Below are positions 35,277 through 45,650 of a DNA stretch of 64,000 nt, one piece after another (within the stretch, counting starts at the first letter, position 1; every line of letters starts with the position of its first letter). The translations under genes were made by a program, and so were the position numbers. The stretch is from the NCBI GenBank assembly GCA_023105745.1, contig JALGQZ010000014.1:2327888-2391887 (forward strand), given 5' to 3'. The notes under the pieces were generated by a model. The model worked only from the letters and a program-made list of their open reading frames with translations, did not search any database and was not told the origin of the DNA. Origin of the DNA: Austropuccinia psidii. Taxonomy: Eukaryota; Basidiomycota; Pucciniomycetes; Pucciniales; Sphaerophragmiaceae.

Positions 35277-36711
35277 ATGGCCAACCTTACACCCGATTCT
35301 CAATTATCATCATATGAACGCCTTAATCGCCTCCTGAGTGGCAATCACGAAGAAAATGAAGACATTCACTCGGTTGAAGTGAGCCCCAATCTCACCAATG
35401 ACAATATGGAGCAACAAAGAAGTGGACCCATCGTTGAACAAAGTAATTTTGAAGGATTGCCAAGCCAATCCTCAAGTAAAAGGCGGAAAAGACGTACAAG
35501 TGAGGAAGCACGATTGTATCGACAGAAATTAGAACATGAACGCATTCTTAAGAGACAACGACGGGAAAATGACAGAGTTAATGCTGAAGCACAAAGGCTA
35601 AAGCAAGTTGAACGTCGTCTGGCACATGAAGAAAATAAAAAAAATTGAAAAAGCCATTTTTTTTGGAATGAAGATAGTACTCGGCAATTATTGGAGATGA
35701 TGCGAGAATTACGTATCGATTTTGTCAACATGGATGAAACCACGTCTGGTTTCATCCCATGGACTCGATTTTTCAAGATGAATGAAAATCGCAAACAGGA
35801 ATTTGCCCTCTTAAAAGAGCTTGGATTTGAGACAATAGAGAGGCGATACAAGGCATTAATGACTATATACAAGGTACGATTTTAGATTCATGATTATTAA
35901 AGCTAAGCTGATACACAATCGTCTTTAGAATACAAAGGATTCTTGTGATGCCACAGGAGGAGGAGGCTTATACATCCAACTGCAGCGGCATCACATGACA
36001 ATGGAGGTAAGTCCTATTGTCTGATCAAAAAATATCGTTACTAAATGTATGGCATATTAGGTGTTTGAGTTGCTTAAAGAGATAAATCGGAAGAATTACA
36101 GTACAAATGAGGTGGGCTTTGAGTCAGGAGAATTCCCACCTGCATCGAATAATAATATTGAAGAGGGGATTCATGAGGACTTTGAGGTACCCACGGAACC
36201 ATCAGGTAATCAAGTGGAGCATTCAGGAAGTGAAAATGGTGAATCAGGACCCAGAGAGGGGTTGGATGATTGGCCAGATGATCCGGAGAATATCCCAAGT
36301 CAGCCCGAAGGGAGCCATAGGACTCAACAGCTTTGGGGAACATCTCGTATGGTTCGTGGTAATTCTTCAAGTCAAATGTCAAGTATCAGCAGAGGAACGT
36401 CACGTCGTGATCGGAACTTCATGAGTAATATGAATACCAGTATGCAAAATGTTTTATCACCTTTGATGCTTATGTTACAGCAAAGCCAGGATTGTGCTGA
36501 AGAGAGAGATCGAATGCAAAGATCTCAAGACAATGAAAGGCAAATGTTGATGCGTGAACGAGAAGAAGAACGTCACCTACAAGAAGTGCAAATACGGGCT
36601 GAAGAACAAAGAAGAAACGATCAGTTGAATATGTATATGATTGCAATGCTGTCAAAAATGACAGGAGTGCCCTTGGACGAGCCTCCATCTGGCTTGCATT
36701 TGGGCGAATAG
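35277..36711 (+). pseudogene. Harbinger Myb/SANT-like (trihelix-type) DNA-binding protein, one in-frame TGA
   Basis: Three exons: 35277-35873, 35929-36006 and 36061-36711, with introns of 55 and 54 bp (GTACGA...TTTAG, GTAAGT...TATTAG) that keep the frame. The start at 35277 has a good context (AACATGG). The ~440-residue product has a basic, coiled-coil-prone region (about residues 60-122: RRKRRTSEEARLYRQK...). A Myb/SANT-like domain follows (about 125-225: FFWNEDSTRQLLEMM ... RYKALMTIYK, with TKDSCDATGGG in exon 2), and then an acidic/Ser-rich tail and a Gln/Glu/Arg-rich helix. A TGA (35646-35648) interrupts the frame just before the Myb domain; CGA to TGA is the simplest origin. In PIF/Harbinger elements such a partner protein helps the transposase enter the nucleus and bind the ends. 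Confidence 0.87.
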
Positions 36712-37103
36712 AAAGGATGTCATTTAAGGTATGTGTTTCATATACAATTTTCAAAACAATGGCCAATTAATATTCTGAAAGACTGTGAGTTTATAGCGCT
36801 GGGTGTGGGTTGATTGTTTGTAGATCTATGTCTTGTGACAAGACACGTGTATACTGATCACCACTGAAAAAATGTAATCTTCACGCGTGTTTAATCAAAA
36901 AGGGTCTTTTGTGTAAAAATAGGTCGTCTAGTTAACTCATCGGCCTCAATATAAAAATCAGTGCTCTGTTGTATCTGTTACACATTCTCATCTTTATAGC
37001 TGGACAAGAAATTCTAATAAATATAATTGTCTATTGATTAGTTTTTAAAAATTGATATTTTAATTCATAAGCATTTTGTTAACAGGCAAAAACATTGAAA
37101 ATT

Positions 37104-37394
37104 ATGAGTTCTACATCATCAAGTACAAATGGTACCCTTTCTCATACTCAAAACCCAATTTTCAGCGAGGAGTATCTCCACAATATTGCTGAAATAGATA
37201 AAATGCAAGTGCGCAAGCGGCAAATCCTGCATCAAATCGCTCTCCTTCAGAGGGCAAATGACGGGCATGACACAGAAATTGCCTTACTCCTAGGCGAGCT
37301 CGATGTGAAAGACAACATTATTCAAGAATTGCAAGCCAAAGTTCTCGAAGAATTGAATACTATGGAAGCACGCTTACAAAGGTTATTGGATTAA
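37104..37394 (+). CDS. Small coiled-coil protein (96 aa) of the Harbinger element
   Basis: An intact ORF from ATG 37104 to TAA 37392-37394. After a Ser/Thr-rich N-terminus, residues ~25-95 are Leu/Ile/Glu/Lys/Gln-rich with heptad-like spacing (KMQVRKRQILHQIALLQRAN; KDNIIQELQAKVLEELN), predicting a coiled coil. A TTAACAG shortly upstream looks like a 3' splice site, so a 5' non-coding exon is possible. It sits between the Myb-like gene and the transposase, is CpG-rich like them, and is undamaged. PIF/Harbinger elements normally carry two genes, so a third is unusual. A role as an oligomerisation partner is a guess. Chance ORF is the alternative, but the clear amphipathic pattern argues against it. 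Confidence 0.6.
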   Translation: MSSTSSSTNGTLSHTQNPIFSEEYLHNIAEIDKMQVRKRQILHQIALLQRANDGHDTEIALLLGELDVKDNIIQELQAKVLEELNTMEARLQRLLD

Positions 37395-37709
37395 GAGACT
37401 AGTCTTATGTCACAGTAAGCTTCATTTGACTATCTGTTTTCGCCTTTGTGTTATATGGGAACTAAACGTTCTACTATCATTGGAACATTGTTAAGGGCCT
37501 GTTGATCATGCTTGCCAAAGTGTGGAGTTACTACTTTTTTATTCAATTTCATTGTAATCACCATGATTCTTATACGATTGAGTTGTTTATGAATCATATG
37601 CACTCAAATTGTGACCAGACCCGAGGTCACATCATTACAACTACATTACAAAGACTTTTTGGAAATAGACATTTAAATAAATAATAATTGTATCCTATCA
37701 TAACCTATT

Positions 37710-39045
37710 TTATTGAATATTGCGTTGATTCCAATGGGCCAAAAACGTCCCTTGATCGCTGTTCAACATGTTGTGCAGTATCATACATGCAATTGTTACT
37801 TTCGCTGTATGTAGTGGCACTATGGCCTGTGGTCTCAGGAGACATCGAAATCAATTCTTCAAACACCCGAATGCCTGCTCCACCACGATTCTGTAATGCA
37901 GTATTTCCTATTAGTGTATATAATAATATTACAATTGAAATTCTCACCTGGTTGACGAATGAATATTGTTAAAATGTGCGCCCTCTTCATTTTGTGGATT
38001 CCTTTCAGGCACAAGTATTGGAAGTGTTGATGAATAACCTGAATCGCCAATGAGTAAGCAATTTGGTGGAAATCTGGCCACACCATTAATCAGGTCTTGG
38101 CCAATCTTTGATTTCCTGAAAACACGGCTATCATGTACTGATCCTGGCAGGCCGCCATACACCTGCATATAGAAGGTCACTCATATAGTAATTAGTTATT
38201 CAATATAAAAAAATCTACTGACATTGCGAAAATTCCCATGACCATCAACAATACATTGAAACACAATAGAATGCCACCCCTTCCGATTCACATATGAGTT
38301 CCATCCATCATTTGCTGGCGGGATTACTGGAATGTGAGTTCCATCAATGGCCCCAATGATGTTTCTGAGTCCATGTTGTTGCCTAAACGATTCCATGATT
38401 TTCGCCCATTTTTCTATTTCATGTGCCGCTGGAAATCTACATAACCACATTAAAACTTTTTTTTGGAAACCATTGATTCAAATGAATTACTTACATGATT
38501 GTTGAATCATGTAATGCCGCCAAAATCGCATGAACCACAGCCTTGGTGACTTGATAAGCCGTAGCTTTCCCCACATTGAACACATGTCCCACCGTATCAT
38601 AAGATGTCCCATGACCCAATCTATATAAAGTAATGCCTACCTTCTCTTCAATAGTTGGGCCCCGTGTATCTTGTTGAAAGGCGTTGGGAATGTAATTTAA
38701 TAATAATTGTATTAATCGATAGAAATCCTGACGTCCCATTCGAAAAAGCCCAATGAATCGATTTTCATTGCATAAATCCTCTTTGATCCACGGATTGAAA
38801 CGCCTTCCTCGTCTAATTACATGACGTGGTTCACGCCCACTTTCTGCATACCATGTCAGATGAAATGACCATGCAACTACCAAACTCGAAATAATATAGA
38901 TTATTGGTGAATTATTCATAATATTTATGGAAATGACAACAACCGCCAAAAAAAATTGCACAAAAAAAAAGACATTTTGGCCTACTGAGTATAAAAATGG
39001 AACTATAATTTGCCAACGTAGATAGAACATAAACATCAAATCCAT
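37710..39045 (-). pseudogene. Harbinger DDE transposase/nuclease, four exons, one premature TGA
   Basis: Exons on the minus strand: 39045-38495, 38436-38223, 38162-37948 and 37890-37710, with introns of 57-60 bp that have GT-AG ends and compatible phases. The ~386-residue product matches the HARBI1/PIF layout. An N-terminal part has FRMGRQDFYRLIQLL and a helix-turn-helix-like GHVFNVGKATAYQVTK. First catalytic Asp is in IGAIDGTHIPV, second in GSVHDSRVF (with LIGDSGYS following), and catalytic Glu in VVEQAFGCLKN. A TGA at 37853-37851 follows KN; the family usually has Arg here, so CGA to TGA is likely. It removes the last ~46 residues but leaves the catalytic residues. The first ~70 residues are hydrophobic and of uncertain start. 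Confidence 0.88.
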
Positions 39046-39085
39046 TTGAAAGGCAATTTCAATTTTTTTTGAGTTATTTTTTAAT

Positions 39086-39165
39086 TAAAAATATTTAATT
39101 AATATTGAAAACTAATTTCGAAATAAATTCAAATTTTTTTTGAAAACCCAAACATAAACCGGGCC
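39086..39165 (-). repeat. Right terminal inverted repeat of the Harbinger element
   Basis: Mirror of 35072-35151; ends CCGGGCC at 39165 followed by the TAA duplication. Confidence 0.93.
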
Positions 39166-41488
39166 TAAAACTCTTTGGGAGCTTGGTTACCAAGTTACAC
39201 CTACTGTAATCATAAGAGAATAGCAAATAACCTGCTATTTTGACGTGCCAAGGAGGTAATGAGCTACTTAGACTCCTTTAACCACGTCAATTCTTGATGA
39301 CTTTCCATGACTAGACCCTAAAAGAGTGATGAAAACCCTTTTGGGACCCATATTCATTGATTTACTTCATAGCAACCAGCAAAATACTGCTATTTGCAAT
39401 TCTACGTAGAAATGAGGTAAAAACTTCAAAAATTCATTAAAAATACAATTCTTAATGAATCTTTCTGAAACTTTCAGGACCAATAGAAAACTGTATCATC
39501 TATGGTACAACCAAAAAGAATTACAGTTTTACTAGTAAAATTCAAAGGTTTACTTATAGTCCATTTTTGACCATTATACGTGAAACACTGAATCTTCAAA
39601 AATTCACAGTAATTAAAACCTGTGATGAAATTGGCAATAACATTGATAGCTTTGAGAAATAAATGATTATTTTGGAATAAAAGAAGATTTAAAGATGTTA
39701 CTCCTTTTATTCTTAACCATATTGGGGTTGGTAGTCACGTAACAGCATCAATTAAGTAATTATGATAATCTTACGTGACAACAGATGATGCAATCATTAA
39801 TCCAAAAAGGTTGATTGTTTTCTCATTCACTGGTTTTTCAGTTTGCTCCATGGCACGCCTCTGTGAGCTGTTGCTGACTTAAAAGAAGCCTCTTCTTGCT
39901 GTTTTTTCCGTATCATCATCTTATCAATTTATTAAATCATTATTACCAACAAGTAAGTATTAGTTAAAAGCTATTCTTAGGTGTTTTAAATCTTTCATAA
40001 TCAACCAGAAAGACGTGAAATCATAGAATCCAACTATATATTGTTGTAATACTGTTATAAATCCTTTTGATCCCTTAAATCCCCAATTCCACATCAAATT
40101 TCTCTACTTTTATCTATCAATAAGTTCTTTGGAGTATTAGTGAGTCATTTTTCTTTAATTCTTAAAGTTTTTCTCTAGTAATAGTTTTCTTCAAGAATTA
40201 TTTTTATAATTATTCTTGTAAAAGATAATTATATATTAAAATAATTTTATTATTTTAATAAAAGAAGTTTTTATTATTAAATTCTTCTTGTAATTGATTC
40301 TTGTAGACAATTACTGCTCACTGTTATAATCACTAGTAGTGTATAACACGTGAAAGAAATAATTTTATAATTATTTAATTGTGGTTATAATAATTTTTTA
40401 TTATTATATTTCATAAGAACAGACATAGTACTGTTGATTAATAGTAATATTATCATCAGTTTCATAGTCACATCTTACAAATTCTATATAATAAAATGTA
40501 TTATTAGTGATTGCAACAATATAGTGTTAATTCTATGGGCTTAATTATTTATTTAAAATTTATAAGGAGTAAAATAACTTAGGAATTACTTTCATGATAT
40601 AAGATGTTATAGTGGATAAAATATTTACTGTTTAAAATGACTAATTTAATGATTGGTGATGAGGATGGACAAACACAGTGATATAAATGTGAAGAGAAGC
40701 TCTCATTATTTTTAATTGATACAAAGGGAATTCTCAGATAGAAACTGAAAAGCCATTCTTAAAAATAAGGTTCTTAGCTTAAGGTAACTTATTTTCAATT
40801 CCAATGGGAAGTTACCAGTGCTATTCTCAACCCCGAGTAGATTTATTCCTCTCTTGAATTAATCAGTTTAAGTTTAAATAAAAAAAACCAACTTAAATTT
40901 AATGTAATCAAATGAGCAACCCAAAAATATCGCTTCAAGTGAAAATCTCTTAAAATAGATTTTGAACTAATTTTCAAAAAAATATTAATTTTCTTCAAGA
41001 ATGATTAAAAAGGTCAATTTTGAGGCTAATTAACAATTAATCGTGTTTGAAAAAGATACTTACAATTCAACTAATCAATAGATAGAATTTAATTTTAAGC
41101 TATGTGAAATATTCATGAAAACCCAAGCATAATTGGATCTTTGATGAATTTTTGAAGTTATTGCCATTTTTCCACATAAGATACCAATACATACCAAACC
41201 TCAGCTTTTGATAAGGTTTTAACATTTATAGGTTTGAGGATTAAGCTTATTTAAGATTAATAAATCTTTGAAAGTTCTTGAAGCCTTGATTGCAAGTCTG
41301 AATAGATGGAATTACTCTTTGGCAGATTGTAATTACTGTCCAAATTGGGATAAAGCCAGCTTAAAATTTAATTTTAAATTAAAGTCTAATATTCAAGTTT
41401 AAATATAGTTGAAACTCCTTCAATACAGGTGGAAACCTTCAGTTGAGTCCTTGTACATCGCAAAAGCTGGGTACCCTGCCTCTCTTTG

Positions 41489-43069
41489 TGTGAGCCTTAG
41501 AGGTAATTTCATATACCCAAAAGACCACAAATATAAAAAATAACATTAATATAAATAAAATGAATTTATTTATATTATTAAAATAAAAATCAGGTGGGGT
41601 CACCTCTGAGTGGAATTCTGGTAACTCAACTCTAAATAAGCTTAAATTAAGTTTTTAGTATTTTCAATACAAAAGTTGAAAATCCTCAAAACCTTAATTT
41701 AATTCACACCACATGTGGTTTTAACCATAAATTTTTGTGTTAAAATTGAGGTGTTGTGTTTAGTTTAGAAGTTATGAGGAATTGAAGTATTTTCAATTGA
41801 ATTCAATTGAAATGTCAAAATGTGCGCGTGTATTACATAAGTGAACTTTGCTTTACATATGAGGTGTCAATTATTACTGTATTGTACTGTACAATTGAAT
41901 TTAATTACATATGTAAATTATAAGTATAATACATGATGAGGAATTAAAGGAAAAATAAATTGGAAAGATTAAATTTGGGGGGGGGAAAGGAACTCCAGCT
42001 CTAAGGGGGAGCTAGACCCCCAAAATCCTTACTGACAGGCGTGAGATGTCAAAATTCACGCAAACGTTCATCACTTTTGGCCTGGAATTGAGCTACTGGG
42101 TCTGTGGACTCAATTGATGATGAGGTTTTGATACCAACTGGGGTAGTTTTAGCTGTTGCCAAGAGGGTAAAACTACCCTTAAGATGAAACCATAATAGTA
42201 AAACAGTTTTAACTGGTTTCTACGTCTCTGACACACATTCTGACGTGCTTTGAAGGCTCTAGGCCTGGTATTGCTATAGTAATGGCTGATTTAAGGGTCT
42301 AAAATGGCTAAAAATGGCTTAAACCAGCCCTTTTTGGTCTAAACCAGGGTTCAATGATGCCATAATTGGCTTTTCTGTTGTCAGACTGTTTTTCACGAGT
42401 GACAAGAGTAAAATTTACTTTTGGAGTAAGAGAATTGATGGCTATAAAAGAATGTCTTCTTTGCCCCACGTTTCTCTTCATGTTAGAATCTTTTCCTTTC
42501 ATTAATTAGTTTAAACACTGTTAAACCAATCAATCAAAGATTCCAACCACCATTTATTAAATAATTTTAATCCTTTTAACCACGTGAAAAAATCATTATA
42601 ATCACTGTTTGTAACTCTTATAATCATTTTTACCCCTGAACCACCCCAAAAGTGAATTAAAGCATCTTTCATCACTGTAAACTTTGTCACTTTGTTTCCA
42701 AATTCACTCTAGTCACTTTTCGGCGTGTTTTCTCTTTAATATTCTTTTTAAAGACTTTGTTCTTTAATTAATTTCTTGCAGTTCTTTGCTCAATTAATTC
42801 CAATTGAAATTGCTCTTGAAGAAATTTCTTTTGTAGCCTTAAAATATCTCTTGTAGAGTATTTTTTGGATAAATTTTTATTGTTGGTAAAACAATAAATT
42901 TTTATAATATTATTGTTTTATACTAATAAAGTTATAAACAATGAAATTGGCGTGTTTTCTCTTAAACAGAATATTTCATACTATTTTTAACTGAATTTTA
43001 CCTTATACAAATTTTGAGGACAGGAAAAGTACTTGATTTTTAATCAAAGTTTCATATCCACACCTTACA
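41489..43069 (+). repeat. 5' LTR of Gypsy-B
   Basis: 1581 bp, TGTGAGCC...CACCTTACA. Compared with the solo LTR at 18270 it has lost about 230 bp of AT-rich sequence after 41593 (before GGTGGGGTCACC), a deletion shared with the 3' LTR. The G-run near 41977 has 9 G. Confidence 0.95.
42443..42449 (+). promoter_or_regulatory. TATA-box candidate in the Gypsy-B LTR
   Basis: TATAAAA in the context GATGGC-TATAAAA-GAATG is conserved at the same place in all three family-B LTR copies (19457, 42443, 50406). It is followed by a pyrimidine-rich TCTTCTTTGCCCCAC stretch that could hold the transcription start. Inference from sequence and position only. Confidence 0.55.
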
Positions 43070-43090
43070 TTTGGGGGCCCAGCCATGATA
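43070..43090 (+). other. Primer-binding-site candidate of Gypsy-B
   Basis: Immediately after the 5' LTR comes TTTGGGGGCCCAGCC. Very similar motifs follow the 5' LTRs of families C (53669) and D (57611) and D' (complement near 33820). A TGG two to three bases after the LTR is the usual tRNA primer signature. I could not assign the tRNA. Confidence 0.65.
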
Positions 43091-43293
43091 TTTTACCTGT
43101 GAAATATTTTTTTTACTATTTTTAAATCTTTTTCTTATATTGAAAAATTTAAAAACATATAAAAAATACTTATAATTCAAAAAATCCATAAAAAATAACT
43201 TTTTTTCATATTATAAGTGAGGCTTATATTTTTATTTCTTTTTTGAAATGACCTTTTTTTTACTTAATTAATTGGCTTTTTCATTAGTTTTAG

Positions 43294-44166
43294 TGTCTGA
43301 CAACGTGGTAAGACAAGAAAACATTGAAACAGCCTCAACAGTCACCAGCATTGTTCCTCTAAGCACTATTAATTCAGACCATAATAGTACTGTAATTGTG
43401 ACTCAAAATAATCAACCTGAACCAATATCTTCTGAATTAATCAACTTGGACATAATTAATACTCTTTAGAAAGCTAAGAATTTGGCCAATAGTAAGTTTT
43501 TGATGTAAAAATACTATTTTAAGCCTTTTTAAACCATAATTATGCCTTCAACCAGGTCAGGAGCCAGCTACAACCCCTCAAGCAGCGCCCGAAAAGGTAA
43601 TAGACGTGATTATGGCAGAGGCCAACCAGGTACAGAAGGAAAAGGGTCAGTTGATGACTTCCAAACAACTAAATTGGGTCATTCTGAAGCTGATAATACT
43701 ATTTTACCTTCAAAAAGAGCTGACACCGCCACAACAAGCCTCTGTGGACATATACAAAGCCAGCCACAGTGCATACAACAATGCACTTCAATTCAAGGAG
43801 TACCAGATCCTTGCAGACCTGTGGAATAATTGCATGAATTCTTACCTGACAGTAAGAAAATTCTTGGGCCATCCCAACACTTGAAAATTGCTCAATGGAT
43901 GGCATCCATTGATGGAGAAGAAAAACATGATGCTTTTGACACTAGAATGGAGGAAAAAAGTGGCCAGCAGCAGCAATTCCAACGTGAAAAAGCAGCCACA
44001 AAGTCCAAACAAGGGCAAAGGGAAGGCACCAGCCCCAAAACCTTACAGCCAGGGCTACAGAATCCCAAAGATTCAGCAGGATGCCATGGAAAATGTATTT
44101 CAGATGGCCAGAACCATGATGGAATTACAGAAGAAGGAGGAAGCCAGATTAAGGTTCCAGAAATGA
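43294..44166 (+). pseudogene. Gypsy-B gag1: spliced ORF overlapping the start of gag-pol
   Basis: Leader exon 43294-43491 starts TG right after TTTTAG and has no upstream in-frame ATG, so an upstream exon ending in A would complete the start codon. A 64-bp intron follows (43492-43555; GTAAGT...ACCAG), then exon 43556-44166. Phases agree (1 + 2). The second exon encodes QEPATTPQAAPEKVIDV, then PPQQASVDIYK, a central helical part, a Lys/Pro-rich basic region and the conserved tail YRIPK...AM.NVF.MARTMMELQKKEE. In-frame stops TAG 43467-43469 and TGA 43882-43884 disable this copy. The same protein is recognisable in Gypsy-D and D'. The function is unknown; position and basic composition suggest a Gag-like or RNA-binding role. 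Confidence 0.7.
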
Positions 44167-45650
44167 TCTCTGACATATTTGATTCCATCCCAGAGTTGTA
44201 TAATGCTATAAATGACGTGAAAAAACATCTTTCTGATAAAAATGAAACCATTTGTAACAACATTAAAACAAACAACCTGAGTCTGTGCCAAATTAATGAA
44301 ACATTTATGTGTTTTGAAAAAGTTTTAAGAACAATTAAAAATTCCAATAATGATAATTCTTCTAACAACAAAATAAATGAACAATCTGCCATTATTAAAG
44401 AATTAACAGATAAATATTCTAAATTCAATATTGATGACATAATTGAAACAAGAATTAAACAAGCCATAAATATTATCAGAACAGATAACAAGAAAGTCCT
44501 TGATGACATTTCAAATTCATTTAATGAAGTAAAGACATATACCATTGCCTTGAAAAAGTGTTTTGATGCTTCACAAGAAGAAGTATCAAAATTATCAATG
44601 AAATTGAATCAAGTCACTGCTGATAATACAAGACAGACAGAGTTATGGCAAGAACTGACACATAAGGAAGACATTTATAAAATTGAAGTAATAAATTTAA
44701 TACAAAGCTTCCAACATGAATACAGAAATTCCCAAAGGTGTAGCAACAGTAAAATGAATGACATTGAACAAATACTGAATACCTTACCAAGAATGTCTAC
44801 ACCTCTAAATCAAAATGAGGGCACAAGAATTTCAAATCCACAAGTATTGGATCCTGATAATTCACAATTAAAAAATGAATTATCTACTTCTTTTCATAAC
44901 TTGGAACCATAAATGGGCCAAGCACTCTTGAAAGAAGTTTCAAAACTTAAAGAATGGCCTCACTTCAGTGGTGAAGGAGAGTATGACCATATGGAATTCA
45001 TTAGAGGTATTGACATGATCAAAGAGGATTTTGAATTACCAGACAGATTGGTAACAGCCAGGTTTAACACCTTGTTTACCTGATCAGCTCACAGATGGTA
45101 CATCAAAATAAGACAAGCACATGAACACCAGAGTTGGACTTGGTGGAAAAACCAAATCATCAACAAATGGGCAAATGATGCTTGGAGGTTTAAAGTTGAA
45201 ACAGCCTTTGAATCTGCCAAATTTAATGCTGATAAAGACAAAGCTTTACCATGGTTTTTCCAACAAAAGGACAGATTAACAGCATTATATCCTGACATGT
45301 CAGAATTTATGATCCATAGAAAAATTCTGAGACAATGTGGAGGTGACTTAGAGCATGCTGTCAAAAGCAGGACTACTGAACAATCTTCAGCAGAGGATAA
45401 TATCAATATACTAGAAGAAGTAACCACCAGAACCAAAATTGGTTCTAGTAGGGTGAATCTCAAAACAAGGTTTAATACACCTTGGAAAGATTCTGTGGAC
45501 AAAAGCCCCAAAGAAAATTCTAGTAATATTAAATATAAATCTTCAGATACAGTCAGAAAATGCCATATTTGCCAAAGCACCACCCATTTAGCCAATACAT
45601 GTCCAAAAAGGGGGAAAATCAATGAAATTGACATTGAAAAGGGACCAGAT
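43542..45650 (+). pseudogene. gag: Gypsy-B Gag part of Gag-Pol (three stops, no frameshift)
   Basis: ATG 43542 (MPSTRSGASYN) lies inside the gag1 intron and opens a frame that is the same as that of Pol. In-frame stops: TAA 43827-43829, TAA 44910-44912 and TGA 45081-45083. The N-terminal ~210 codons overlap gag1 in the -1 frame. Next comes a long Asn/Lys/Glu-rich, coiled-coil-like region. The Gag core follows (LKEWPHFSGEGEYDHMEFI ... [10 protein letters not shown] ... [15 protein letters not shown]), then a CCHC zinc knuckle, [14 protein letters not shown], near 45570-45610. The TG/A changes at two later tryptophan codons in pol suggest simple point mutation decay. Confidence 0.85.

Larger units (their letters stand above)
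35072..39165. mobile_element. PIF/Harbinger DNA transposon (4.1 kb)
   Basis: Terminal inverted repeats of about 80 bp (first 51 bp identical) begin GGCCCGGTTTATG at 35072 and mirror this at 39165. The 3-bp duplication TAA (35069-35071 and 39166-39168) is typical of PIF/Harbinger. It carries a Myb/SANT-like gene and a small coiled-coil gene on the plus strand, and a DDE transposase on the minus strand, oriented tail to tail. CpG content is far higher than in the surroundings (15 in 35281-35640), pointing to a recent arrival. Each of the two main genes contains one premature TGA. Confidence 0.95.
34462..40479 (+). repeat. Solo LTR E (D-like family), split by the Harbinger element
   Basis: It starts TGTGAGCCTTGAGG and ends CATCTTACA, with target duplication AATTC at 34457-34461 and 40480-40484. 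Without the Harbinger insertion it is about 1.92 kb. Its last ~100 bp resemble the end of the family-D LTR (GACATAGTACTGTTGATT ... TTTCATAG), so it is a related family. No internal region is present, hence a solo LTR. The pieces 34462-35071 and 39166-40479 hold no gene. Confidence 0.83.

Noticed and set aside
35366..35872. Minus-strand ORF of 168 codons opposite the Myb-like gene
   Set aside because: Ser/Arg/Leu-rich mirror of the basic coiled-coil region; the plus strand has spliced exons and a known domain.
34462..41488. Single large composite element
   Set aside because: Two separate target duplications (AATTC, TAA) show a solo LTR with a nested Harbinger rather than one element.
43892..44545. 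Minus-strand ORF of 217 codons opposite gag of Gypsy-B
   Set aside because: Shadow of the A-rich coding strand; Leu/Phe/Ser-rich with no motif, and the plus strand has recognisable Gag.
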